Assembly: GCF_051014685.1 (NCBI RefSeq)
Contig: NW_027479436.1
Span: 61,020 to 125,019 of the forward strand
Direction of reading: 5' to 3'
Length of the DNA: 64,000 nucleotides
Source of the DNA: Ptiloglossa arizonensis
Taxonomy: Eukaryota > Arthropoda > Insecta > Hymenoptera > Colletidae
The notes under the pieces were generated by a model. That model searched no databases. It worked only from the letters and a program-made list of their open reading frames with translations, and was not told where the DNA came from. This document shows positions 35,901 through 47,123 of this stretch, in pieces; position 1 is the first letter of the stretch; every line of letters starts with the position of its first letter. The position numbers and the translations under genes are program-made.

Positions 35901-38600
35901 GATTGACCTAACCCAAAAATTCCTATTGCATCTGAAAGTAGAAACTCGCCCGATTACAACGGTATGTGTATTTTTTCCCTAGCCCATTCTGGTTAAGCGT
36001 TTGGAGCAGCAGAATTGTGAAAAATTTTTTGCCTTCTCTACCATTTCTTGGCTTCAAACTCCCATATCTCGCGAACAGACAGACCTAACCCAAAAATTCC
36101 TATTGCATCTGAAAGTAGAAACTCGCCCGATTACAGCGGTATGTGTATTTTTTCCCTTGGCCATTTTGGTTAAGCGTTTGGAGCAGCAGAATTGCGAAAA
36201 ATTTTTTGCCTTCTCAAACATTTCTTGGCTTCAAACTCCCATATCTCGCGAACGGATTGACCTAACCCAAAAATTCCTATTGCATCTGAAAGTAGAAACT
36301 CGCCCGATTACAACGGTATGTGTATTTTTTCCCTTGGCCATTCTGGTTAAGCGTTTGGAGCAGCAGAATTGTGAAAAATTTTTTGCCTTCTCTACCATTT
36401 CTTGGCTTCAAGCTCCCATATCTCTCGAACGGATTGACCTAACCCAAAAATTCCTATTGCATCTGAAAGTAGAAACTCGCCCGATTACAACGGTATGTGT
36501 ATTTTTTCCCTAGGCCATTCTGGTTAAGCGTTTGGAGCAGCAGAATTGCGAAAAATTTTTTGCCTTCTCAACAATTTCTTGGCTTCAAACTCCCATATCT
36601 CGCGAACGAATTGACCTAACCCAAAAATTCCTATTGCATCTGAAAGTAGAAACTCGCCCGATTACAACGGTATGTGTATTTTTTCCCTAGGCCATTCTGG
36701 TTAAGCGTTTGGAGCAGCAGAATTGCGAAAAACTTTTTGCCTTCTCAACCATTTCTTGTCTTCAAACTCCCATATCTCGCGAACGGATTGACCTAACCCG
36801 AAAATTCCTATTGCATCTGAAAGTAGAAACTCGCCCGATTACAACGGTGGGTGTATTTTTTCCCTAGCCCATTCTGGTTAAGCGTTTGGAGCAGCAGAAG
36901 TGCGAAAAATTTGTTGTCTTCTCAACCATTTCTTAGCTTCAAACTCCCATATCTCTCGAACGGATTGACGTAACCCAAAAATTCCTATTGCATCTGAAAG
37001 TAGAAACTCGCCCGATTACAACGGTATGTGTATTTTTTCCCTAGGCCATTCTGGTTAAGCGTTTGGAGCAGTAGAATTGCGAAAAATTTTTTGCCTTCTC
37101 AACCATTTCTTGGCTTCAAAGTCCCATAACTCGCGAACGGATTGACCTAACCCAAAAATTCCTATTGCATCTGAAAGTAGAAACTCGCCCGATTACAACG
37201 GTATGTGTATTTTTTCCCTAGGCCATTCTGGTTAAGCGTTTGGAGCAGCAGAATTGCGAAAAATTTTTTGCCTTCTCAACCATTTCTTGTCTTCAAACTC
37301 CCATATCTCGCGAACGGATTGACCTAACCCAAAAATTCCTATTGCATCTGAAAGTAGAAACTCGCCCGATTACAGCGGTATGTGTATTTTTTCCCTTGGC
37401 CATTTTGGTTAAGCGTTTGGAGCAGCAGAATTGTGAAAAATTTTTTGCCTTCTCTACCATTTCTTGGCTTCAAACTCCCATATCTCTCGAACGGATTGAC
37501 GTAACCCAAAAATTCCTATTGCATCTGAAAGTAGAAACTCGCCCGATTACAACGGTATGTGTATTTTTTCCTTAGGCCATTCTGGTTAAGCGTTTGGAGC
37601 AGCAGAATTGTGAAAAATTTTTTGCCTTCTCTACCATTTCTTGGCTTCAAACTCCCATATCTCGCGAACGGATTGACCTAACCCAAAAATTCCTATTGCA
37701 TCTGAAAGTAGAAACTCGCCCGATTACAGCGGTATGTGTATTTTTTCCCTTGGCCATTTTGGTTAAGCGTTTGGAGCAGCAGAATTGTGAAAAATTTTTT
37801 GCCTTCTCTACCATTTCTTGGCTTCAAACTCCCATATCTCGCGAACAGACTGACCTAACCCAAAAATTCCTATTGCATCTGAAAGTAGAAACTCGCCCGA
37901 TTACAGCGGTATGTGTATTTTTTCCCTAGGCCATTCTGGTTAAGCGTTTGGAGCAGCAGAAGTGCGAAAAATTTGTTGTCTTCTCAACCATTTCTTAGCT
38001 TCAAACTCCCATATCTCTCGAACGGATTGACGTAACCCAAAAATTCCTATTGCATCTGAAAGTAGAAACTCGCCCGATTACAACGGTATGTGTATTTTTT
38101 CCCTAGGCCATTCTGGTTAAGCGTTTGGAGCAGCAGAATTGTGAAAAATTTTTTGCCTTCTCTACCATTTCTTGGCTTCAAACTCCCATATCTCGCGAAC
38201 AGACAGACCTAACCCAAAAATTCCTATTGCATCTGAAAGTAGAAACTCGCCCGATTACAGCGGTATGTGTATTTTTTCCCTTGGCCATTTTGGTTAAGCG
38301 TTTGGAGCAGCAGAATTGCGAAAAATTTTTTGCCTTCTCAAACATTTCTTGGCTTCAAACTCCCATATCTCGCGAACGGATTGACCTAACCCAAAAATTC
38401 CTATTGCATCTGAAAGTAGAAACTCCCCGATTACAACGGTATGTGTATTTTTTCCCTTGGCCATTCTGGTTAAGCGATTGGAGCAGCAGAATTGTGAAAA
38501 ATTTTTTGCCTTCTCTACCATTTCTTGGCTTCAAACTCCCATATCTCTCGAACGGATGGACCTAACCCAAAAATTCCTATTGCATCTGATAGTAGAAACC
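32976..38600 (+). repeat. Rearranged partial copies of the 22-mer and 24.5-25.8 kb material
   Basis: The run 33,347-34,036 returns at 37,240-37,929 (3,893 bp, 22 monomers minus 1 bp). The run 34,586-35,734 matches 24,503-25,828, including the CTCCCCG deletion near 35,593. The offset of 10,083 bp equals 57 monomers minus exactly the six 1-bp deletions that lie between them. The CTCCCCG marker occurs again near 38,424 with its flanks. Monomers with CAACAATTTC, AAAAACTTTTTG and GGTGGGTG (36,550-36,850) also match the end of the 22-mer. The order is shuffled by whole monomers. Confidence 0.8.
34328..34504 (+). repeat. Reference copy of the most divergent monomer class
   Basis: This monomer shows a linked set of variants not seen together in the others: AAGTGCG for AATTGCG, ATTTGTTGTC for ATTTTTTGCC, TTAGCTTC, TCTCTCGAAC for TCTCGCGAAC, and GACGTAACCC for GACCTAACCC. 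The class breaks the A5T6 core and removes the TCGCGA site. It recurs singly and widely spaced, near 802, 3811, 12304, 14781, 16376, 20091, 34429, 36898, 37969, 40790, 42559, 44328, 47692 and 49107. Relatives with AACTGCG but normal TCGCGA occur near 8941, 10888, 28405, 32296, 39020 and 46275, and relatives with GACGTGCG near 53530 and 56716. It may be an older monomer lineage spread by block duplication. Confidence 0.85.
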
Positions 38601-40222
38601 CGCCCGATTACAACGGTATGTGTATTTTTTCCCTAGGCCATTCTGGTTAAGCGTTTGGAGAAGCAGAATTGTGTAAAATTTTTTGCCTTCTCTACCATTT
38701 CTTGACTTCAAACTCCCATATCTCGCGAACGGATTGACCTAACCCAAAAATTCCTATTGCATCTGAAAGTAGAAACTCGCCCGATTACAACGGTATGTGT
38801 ATTTTTCCCTAGGCCATTCTGGTTAAGCGTTTGGAGCAGCAGAATTGCGAAAAATTTTTTGCCTTCTCAACAATTTCTTGGCTTCAAACTCCCATATCTC
38901 GCGAACGAATTGACCTAACCCAAAAATTCCTATTGCATCAGAAAGTAGAAACTCGCCCGATTACAGCGGTATGTGTATTTTTTCCCTAGGCCATTCTGGT
39001 TAAGCGTTTGGAGCAGCAGAACTGCGAAAAATTTGTTGTCTTCTCAACCATTTCTTAGCTTCAAACTCCCATATCTCGCGAACGGATTGACCTAACCCAA
39101 AAATTCCTATTGCATCTGAAAGTAGAAACTCGCCCGATTACAACGGTATGTGTATTTTTTCCCTAGGCCATTCTGGTTAAGCGTTTGGAGCAGCAGAATT
39201 GCGAAAAATTTTTTGCCTTCTCAACAATTTCTTGGATTCAAACTCCCATATCTCGCGAACGAATTGACCTAACCCAAAAATTCCTATTGCATCTGAAAGT
39301 AGAAACTCGCCCGATTACAACGGTATGTGTATTTTTTCCCTAGGCCATTCTGGTTAAGCGTTTGGAGCAGCAGAATTGCGAAAAACTTTTTGCCTTCTCA
39401 ACCATTTCTTGTCTTCAAACTCCCATATCTCGCGAACGGATTGACCTAACCCAAAAATTCCTATTGCATCTGAAAGTAGAAACTCGCCCGATTACAACGG
39501 TGGGTGTATTTTTTCCCTAGCCCATTCTGGTTAAGCGTTTGGAGCAGTAGAATTGCGAAAAATTTTTTGCCTTCTCAACCATTTCTTGGCTTCAAAGTCC
39601 CATATCTCGCGAACGGATTGACCTAACCCAAAAATTCCTATTGCATCTGAAAGTAGAAACTCGCCCGATTGCAACGGTAGGTGTATTTTTTCCCTAGGCC
39701 ATTCTGGTTAAGCGTTTGGAGCAGCAGAATTTTGAAAAATTTTTTGCCTTCTGTACCATTTCTTGGCTTCAAACTCCCATATCTCGCGAACGGATTGACC
39801 TAACCCAAAAATTCCTATTGCATCTGAAAGTAGAAACACGCCCGATTACAACGGTATGTGTATTTTTTCCCTAGGCCATTCTGGTTAAGCGTTTGGAGCA
39901 GCAGAATTGCGAAAAATTTTTTGCCTTCTCAACCATTTCTTAGCTTCAAACTCCCATATCTCGCGAACGGATTGACCTAACCCAAAAATTCCTGTTGCAT
40001 CTGAAAGTAGAAACTCGCCCGATTACAAAGGTATGTGTATTTTTTCCCTAGCCCATTCTGGTTAAGCGTTTGGAGCAGCAGAATTGTGAAAAATTTTTTG
40101 CCTTCTCTACCATTTCTTAGCTTCAAACTCCCATATCTCTCGAACGGATTGACGTAACCCAAAAACTCCTATTGCATCTGAAAGTAGAAACTCGCCCGAT
40201 TACAACGGTATGTGTATTTTTT
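38601..40222 (+). repeat. Copy of the GAGAAGCAG cassette and following monomers
   Basis: From about 38,657 the series GAGAAGCAG with GTGTAAAA, a 1-bp T-run deletion near 38,803, CAACAATTTC, AACTGCG with TTTGTTG, CAACAATTTC, AAAAACTTTTTG and GGTGGGTG follows 31,934-32,620. The offset of 6,723 bp equals 38 monomers minus the three 1-bp deletions in between. Monomers after 39,545 have CAGTAG with AAAGTCCC, GATTGCAACGGTAGG, and a GAATTTTGAAAA variant near 39,728. ACAAAGGTATG occurs near 40,026. Confidence 0.8.
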
Positions 40223-43200
40223 CCCTAGGCCATTCTGGTTAAGCGTTTGGAGCAGCAGAATTGCGAAAAATTTTTTGCCTTCTCAACCATTTCTTGGCTT
40301 CAAAGTCCCATATCTCGCGAACGGATTGACCTAACCCAAAAATTCCTATTGCATCTGAAAGTAGAAACTCGCCCGATTGCAACGGTATGTGTATTTTTTC
40401 CCTAGGCCATTCTGGTTAAGCGTTTGGAGCAGCAGAATTGTGAAAAATTTTTTGCCTTCTCTACCATTTCTTGGCTTCAAACCCCCATATCTCGCGAACG
40501 GATTGACCTAACCCAAAAATTCCTATTGCATCTGAAAGTAGAAACTCGCCCGATTACAACGGTATGTGTATTTTTTCCCTAGGCCATTCTGGTTAAGCGT
40601 TTGGAGCAGCAGAATTGCGAAAAATTTTTTGCCTTCTCAACCATTTCTTGTCTTCAAACTCCCATATCTCGCGAACGGATTGACCTAACCCAAAAATTCC
40701 TATTGCATCTGAAAGTAGAAACTCGCCCGATTACAGCGGTATGTGTATTTTTTCCCTAGGCCATTCTGGTTAAGTGTTTGGAGCAGCAGAAGTGCGAAAA
40801 ATTTGTTGTCTTCTCAACCATTTCTTAGCTTCAAACTCCCATATCTCTCGAACGGATTGACGTAACCCAAAAATTCCTATTGCATCTGAAAGTAGAAACT
40901 CGCCCGATTACAACGGTATGTGTATTTTTTCCCTAGGCCATTCTGGTTAAGCGTTTGGAGCAGCAGAATTGTGAAAAATTTTTTGCCTTCTCTACCATTT
41001 CTTGGCTTCAAACTCCCATATCTAGCGAACAGACTGACCTAACCCAAAAATTCCTATTGCATCTGAAAGTAGAAACTCGCCCGATTACAGCGGTATGTGT
41101 ATTTTTTCCCTTGGCCATTTTGGTAAAGCGTTTGGAGCAGCAGAATTGCGAAAAATTTTTTGCCTTCTCAACCATTTCTTGGCTTCAAACTCCCATATCT
41201 CGCGAACGGATTGACCTAACCCAAAAATTCCTATTGCATCTGAAAGTAGAAACTCGCCCGATTACAACGGTATGTGTATTTTTTCCTTAGGCCATTCTGG
41301 TTAAGCGTTTGGAGCAGCAGAATTGTGAAAAATTTTTTGCCTTCTCTACCATTTCTTGGCTTCAAACCCCCATATCTCGCGAACGGATTGACCTAACACA
41401 AAAATTCCTATTGCATCTGAAAGTAGAAACTCGCCCGATTACAACGGTATGTGTATTTTTTCCCTAGGCCATTCTGGTTAAGCGTTTGGAGCAGCAGAAT
41501 TGCGAAAAATTTTTTGCCTTCTCAACCATTTCTTGTCTTCAAACTCCCATATCTCGCGAACGGATTGACCTAACCCAAAAATTCCTATTGCATCTGAAAG
41601 TAGAAACTCGCCCGATTACAACGGTATGTGTATTTTTTCCCTAGCCCATTCTGGTTAAGCTTTTGGAGCAGCAGAATTGTGAAAAATTTTTTGCCTTCTC
41701 TACCATTTCTTGGCTTCAAACTCCCATATCTCGCGAACAGACTGACCTAACCCAAAAATTCCTATTGCATCTGAAAGTAGAAACTCGCCCGATTACAGCG
41801 GTATGTGTATTTTTTCCCTTGGCCATTTTGGTTAAGCTTTTGGAGCAGCGGAATTGCGAAAAATTTTTTGCCTTCTCAACCATTTCTTGTCTTCAAACTC
41901 CCATATCTAGCGAACGGTTTGACCTAACCCAAAAATTCCTATTGCATCTGAAAGTAGAAACTCGCCCGATTACAACGGTATGTGTATTTTTTCCCTAGCC
42001 CATTCTGGTTAAGCGTTTGGAGCAGCAGAATTGTGAAAAATTTTTTGCCTTCTCTACCATTTCTTGGCTTCAAACTCCCATATCTCGCGAACAGACTGAC
42101 CTAACCCAAAAATTCCTATTGCATCTGAAAGTAGAAACTCGCCCGATTACAGCGGTATGTGTATTTTTTCCCTTGGCCATTTTGGTTAAGCGTTTGGAGC
42201 AGCGGCATTGCGAAAAATTTTTTGCCTTCTCAACCATTTCTTGTCTTCAAACTCCCATATCTAGCGAACGGTTTGACCTAACCCAAAAATTCCTATTGCA
42301 TCTGAAAGTAGAAACTCGCCCGATTACAACGGTATGCGTATTTTTCCCCTAGGCCATTCTGGTTAAGCGTTTGGAGCAGCAGAATTGTGAAAAATTTTTT
42401 GCCTTCTATACCATTTCTTGGCTTCAATCTCCCATATCTCGCGAACAGACTGACCTAACCCAAAAATTCCTATTGCATCTGAAAGTAGAAACTCGCCCGA
42501 TTACAGCGGTATGTGTATTTTTTCCCTAGGCAATTCTGGTTAAGCGTTTGGAGCAGCAGAAGTGCGAAAAATTTGTTGTCTTCTCAACCATATCTTAGTT
42601 TTCAAACTCCCATATCTCTCGAACGGATTGACGTAACCCAAAAATTCCTATTGCATCTGAAAGCAGAACTCGCCCGATTACAACGGTATGTGTATTTTTT
42701 CCCTAGGCCATCTGGTTAATCGTTTGGAGCAGCAGAATTGTGAAAAATTTTTTGGCTTCTCTACCATTTCTTGGCTTCAAACTCCATATCTCGCGAATAG
42801 ACTGACCTAACCCAAAAATTCATATTGCATCTGAAAGTAGAAACTCGCCCGATTACAGCGGTATGTGTATTTTTTCCCTTGGCCATTTTGGTAAAGCGTT
42901 TGGAGCAGCAGAATTGCGAAAAATTTTTTGCCTTCTCAACCATTTCTTGGCTTCAAACTCCCATATCTCGCGAACGGATTGACCTAACCCAAAAATTCCT
43001 ATTGCATCTGAAAGTAGAAACTCGCCCGATTACAACGGTATGTGTATTTTTTCCCTAGCCCATTCTGGTTAAGCGTTTGGAGCAGCAGAATTGTGAAAAA
43101 TTTTTTGCCTTCTCTACCATTTCTTGGCTTCAAACTCCCATATCTCGCGAACAGACTGACCTAACCCAAAAATTCCTATTGCATCTGAAAGTAGAAACTC

Positions 43201-46200
43201 GCCCGATTACAGCGGTATGTGTATTTTTTCCCTTGGCCATTTTGGTAAAGCGTTTGGAGCAGCAGAATTGCGAAAAATTTTTTGCCTTCTCAACCATTTC
43301 TTGGCTTCAAACTCCCATATCTCGCGAACGGATTGACCTAACCCAAAAATTCATATTGCATCTGAAAGTAGAAACTCGCCCGATTACAACGGTATGTGTA
43401 TTTTTTCCCTAGCCCATTCTGGTTAAGCGTTTGGAGCAGCAGAATTGTGAAAAATTTTTTGCCTTCTCTACCATTTCTTGGCTTCAAACTCCCATATCTC
43501 GCGAACAGACTGACCTAACCCAAAAATTCCTATTGCATCTGAAAGTAGAAACTCGCCCGATTACAGCGGTATGTGTATTTTTTCCCTTGGCCATTTTGGT
43601 TAAGCGTTTGGAGCAGCGGAATTGCGAAAAATTTTTTGCCTTCTCAACCATTTCTTGTCTTCAAACTCCCATATCTCGCGAACGGTTTGACCTAACCCAA
43701 AAATTCCTATTGCATCTGAAAGTAGAAACTCTCCCGATTACAACGGTATGTGTATTTTTTCCCTAGCCCATTCTGGTTAAGCGTTTGGAGCAGCAGAATT
43801 GTGAAAAATTTTTTGCCGTCTCTACCATTTCTTGGCTTCAAACTCCCATATCTCGCGAACAGACAGACCTAACCCAAAAATTCCTATTGCATCTGAAAGT
43901 AGAAACTCGCCCGATCACAGCGGTATGTGTATTTTTTCCCTAGCCCATTCTGGTTAAGCGTTTGGAGCAACAGAATTGTGAAAAATTTTTTGCCTTCTCT
44001 ACCATTTCTTGGCTTCAAACTCCCATATCTCGCGAACGGATTGACCTAACCCAAAAATTCCTATTGCATCTGAAAGTAGAAACTCGCCCGATTACAACGG
44101 TATGTGTATTTTTCCCCTAGGCCATTCTGGTTAAGCGTTTGGAGCAGTAGAATTGTGAAAAATTTTTTGCCTTCTCTACCATTTCTTGGCTTCAAACTCC
44201 CATATCTCGCGAACAGACTGACCTAACCCAAAAATTCCTGTTGCATCTGAAAGTAGAAACTCGCCCGATTACAGCGGTATGTGTATTTTTTCCCTAGGCA
44301 ATTCTGGTTAAGCGTTTGGAGCAGCAGAAGTGCGAAAAATTTGTTGTCTTCTCAACCATATCTTAGTTTCAAACTCCCATATCTCTCGAACGGATTGACG
44401 TAACCCAAAAATTCCTATTGCATCTGAAAGTAGAAACTCGCCCGATTACAACGGTATGTGTATTTTTTCCCTAGGCCATTCTGGTTAATCGTTTGGAGCA
44501 GCAGAATTGTGAAAAATTTTATGGCTTCTCTACCATTTCTTGGCTTCAAACTCCCATATCTCGCGAATAGACTGACCTAACCCAAAAATTCCTATTGCAT
44601 TTGAAAGTAGAAACTCGCCCGATTACAGCGGTTTGTGTATTTTTTCCCTTGGCCATTTTGGTTAAGCGTTTGGAGCAGCAGAATTGCGAAAAATGTTTTG
44701 CCTTCTCAACTATTTCTTGGCTTCAAACTCCCATATCTCGCGAACGGATTGACATAACCCAAAAATTCCTATTGCATCTGAAAGTAGAAACTCGCCCGAT
44801 TACAACGGTATGTGTATTTTTTCCCTTGGCCATTCTGGTTAAGCGTTTGGAGCAGCAGAATTGTGAAAAATTTTTTGCCTTCTCTACCATTTCTTGGCTT
44901 CAAACTCCCATATCTAGCGAACAGACTGACCTAACCCAAAAATTCCTATTGCATCTGAAAGTAGAAACTCGCCCGATTACAACGGTATGTGTATTTTTTC
45001 CCTAGCCCATTCTGGTTAAGCGTTTGGAGCAGCAGAATTGTGAAAAATTTTTTGCCTTCTCTACCATTTCTTGCCTTCAAACTCCCATATCTCGCGAACA
45101 GACTGACCTAACCCAAAAATTCCTATTGCATCTGAAAGTAGAAACTCGCCGGATTACAGCGGTATGTGTATTTTTTCCCTTGGCCATTTTGGTAAAGCGT
45201 TTGGAGCAGCAGAATTGCGAAAAATTTTTTGCCTTCTCAACCATGTCTTGGCTTCAAACTCCCATATCTCGCGAACGGATTGACCTAACCCAAAAATTCC
45301 TATTGCATCTGAAAGTAGAAACTCGCCCGATTACAACGGTATGTGTATTTTTTCCCTAGCCCATTCTGGTTAAGCGTTTGGAGCAGCAGAATTGTGAAAA
45401 ATTTTTTGCCTTCTCTACCATTTCCTGGCTTCAAATTCCCATATCTCGCGAACAGACTGACCTAACCCAAAAATTCCTATTGCATCTGAAAGTAGAAACT
45501 CGCCCGATTACAGCGGTATGTGTATTTTTTCCCTTGGCCATTTTGGTTAAGCGTTTGGAGCAGCGGAATTGCGAAAAATTTTTTGCCTTCTCAACCATTT
45601 CTTGTCTTCAAACTCCCATATCTCGCGAACGGTTTGACCTAACCCAAAAATTCCTATTGCATCTGAAAGTAGAAACTCGCCCGATTACAACGGTATGTGT
45701 ATTTTTTCCCTAGCCCATTCTGGTTAAGCGTTTGGAGCAGCAGAATTGTGAAAAATTTTTTGCCTTCTCTACCATTTCTTGGCTTCAAACTCCCATATCT
45801 CGCGAACAGACAGACCTAACCCAAAAATTCCTATTGCATCTGAAAGTAGAAACTCGCCCGATTACAGCGGTTTGGGTATTTTTTCCCTTGGCCATTTTGG
45901 TTAAGCGTTTGGAGCAGCAGAATTGCGAAAAATGTTTTGCCTTCTCAACTATTTCTTGGCTTCAAACTCCCATATCTCGCGAACGGATTGACATAACCCA
46001 AAAATTCCTATTGCATCTGAAAGTAGAAACTCGCCCGATTACAACGGTATGTGTATTTTTTCCCTTGGCCATTTTGGTTAAGCGTTTGGAGCAGCGGAAT
46101 TGCGAAAAATTTTTTGCCTTCTCAACAATTTCTTGGCTTCAAACTCCCATATCTCGCGAACGAATTGACCTAACCCAAAAATTCCTATTGCATCAGAAAG

Positions 46201-47123
46201 TAGAAACTCGCCCGATTACAGCGGTATGTGTATTTTTTCCCTAGGCCATTCTGGTTAAGCGTTTGGAGCAGCAGAACTGCGAAAAATTTGTTGTCTTCTC
46301 AACCATTTCTTAGCTTCAAACTCCCATATCTCGCGAACGGATTGACCTAACCCAAAAATTCCTATTGCATCTGAAAGTAGAAACTCGCCCGATTACAACG
46401 GTATGTGTATTTTTTCCCTAGGCCATTCTGGTTAAGCGTTTGGAGCAGCAGAATTGCGAAAAATTTTTTGCCTTCTCAACCATTTCTTGGCTTCAAAGTC
46501 CCATATCTCGCGAACGAATTGACCTAACCCAAAAATTCCTATTGCATCTGAAAGTAGAAACTCGCCCGATTACAACGGTATGTGTATTTTTTCCCTAGGC
46601 CATTCTGGTTAAGCGTTTGGAGCAGCAGAATTGCGAAAAACTTTTTGCCTTCTCAACCATTTCTTGGCTTCAAACTCCCATATCTCGCGAACGGATTGAC
46701 CTAACCCAAAAATTCCTATTGCATCTGAAAGTAGAAACACGCCCGATTACAACGGTATGTGTATTTTTTCCCTAGCCCATTCTGGTTAAGCGTTTGGAGC
46801 AGCAGAATTGTGAAAAATTTTTTGCCTTCTCTACCATTTGTTGGCTTCAAACTCCCATATCTCGCGAACGGATTGACCTAACCCAAAAATTCCTATTGCA
46901 TCTGAAAGTAGAAACTCGCCTGATTACAACGGTATGTGTATTTTTTCCCTTGGCCATTCTGGTTAAGCGTGTGGAGCAGCAGAATTGTGAAAATTTTTTT
47001 GCCTTCTATACCATTTCTTGGCTTCAAACTCCCATATCTCTCGAACGGATTGACCTAACCCAAAAATTCCTATGTCATCTGAAAGTAGAAACTCGCCCGA
47101 TTACAACGGTATGTGTATTTTTC
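40223..47123 (+). repeat. 39-mer block, copy A (6,901 bp)
   Basis: The block begins with a monomer carrying AAAGTCCC and GATTGCAACGG (40,250-40,400), and the same monomer starts the next block 6,901 bp later. The boundary base is 40222 T against 47123 C. Internal marks include GTTAAGTGTTTGG near 40,772, CTAACACAAAAA near 41,395, TTAAGCTTTTGG near 41,658, AGCAGCGG monomers, GGTTAATCG near 42,718, GCGAATAGACTG, AATGTTTTGCC near 44,690, CATGTCTTGG near 45,243, TTTCCTGGC near 45,424, TTTGTTGGC near 46,838, and CCTATGTCATCTG near 47,072. Confidence 0.85.
42590..42790 (+). repeat. Indel-rich monomers, private to copy A
   Basis: Relative to the same monomers at 49.1-49.35 kb there is an extra T (TAGTTTTCAAAC near 42,600), a lost A (GCAGAACTCG near 42,667) and a lost C (AAACTCCATATC near 42,784). 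A fourth change, the T missing in GGCCATCTGG near 42,710, is shared with copy B (near 49,256). Three private 1-bp indels within 190 bp is far above the density elsewhere. All lie in short homopolymers, so sequencing or consensus error is likely. Confidence 0.85.
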
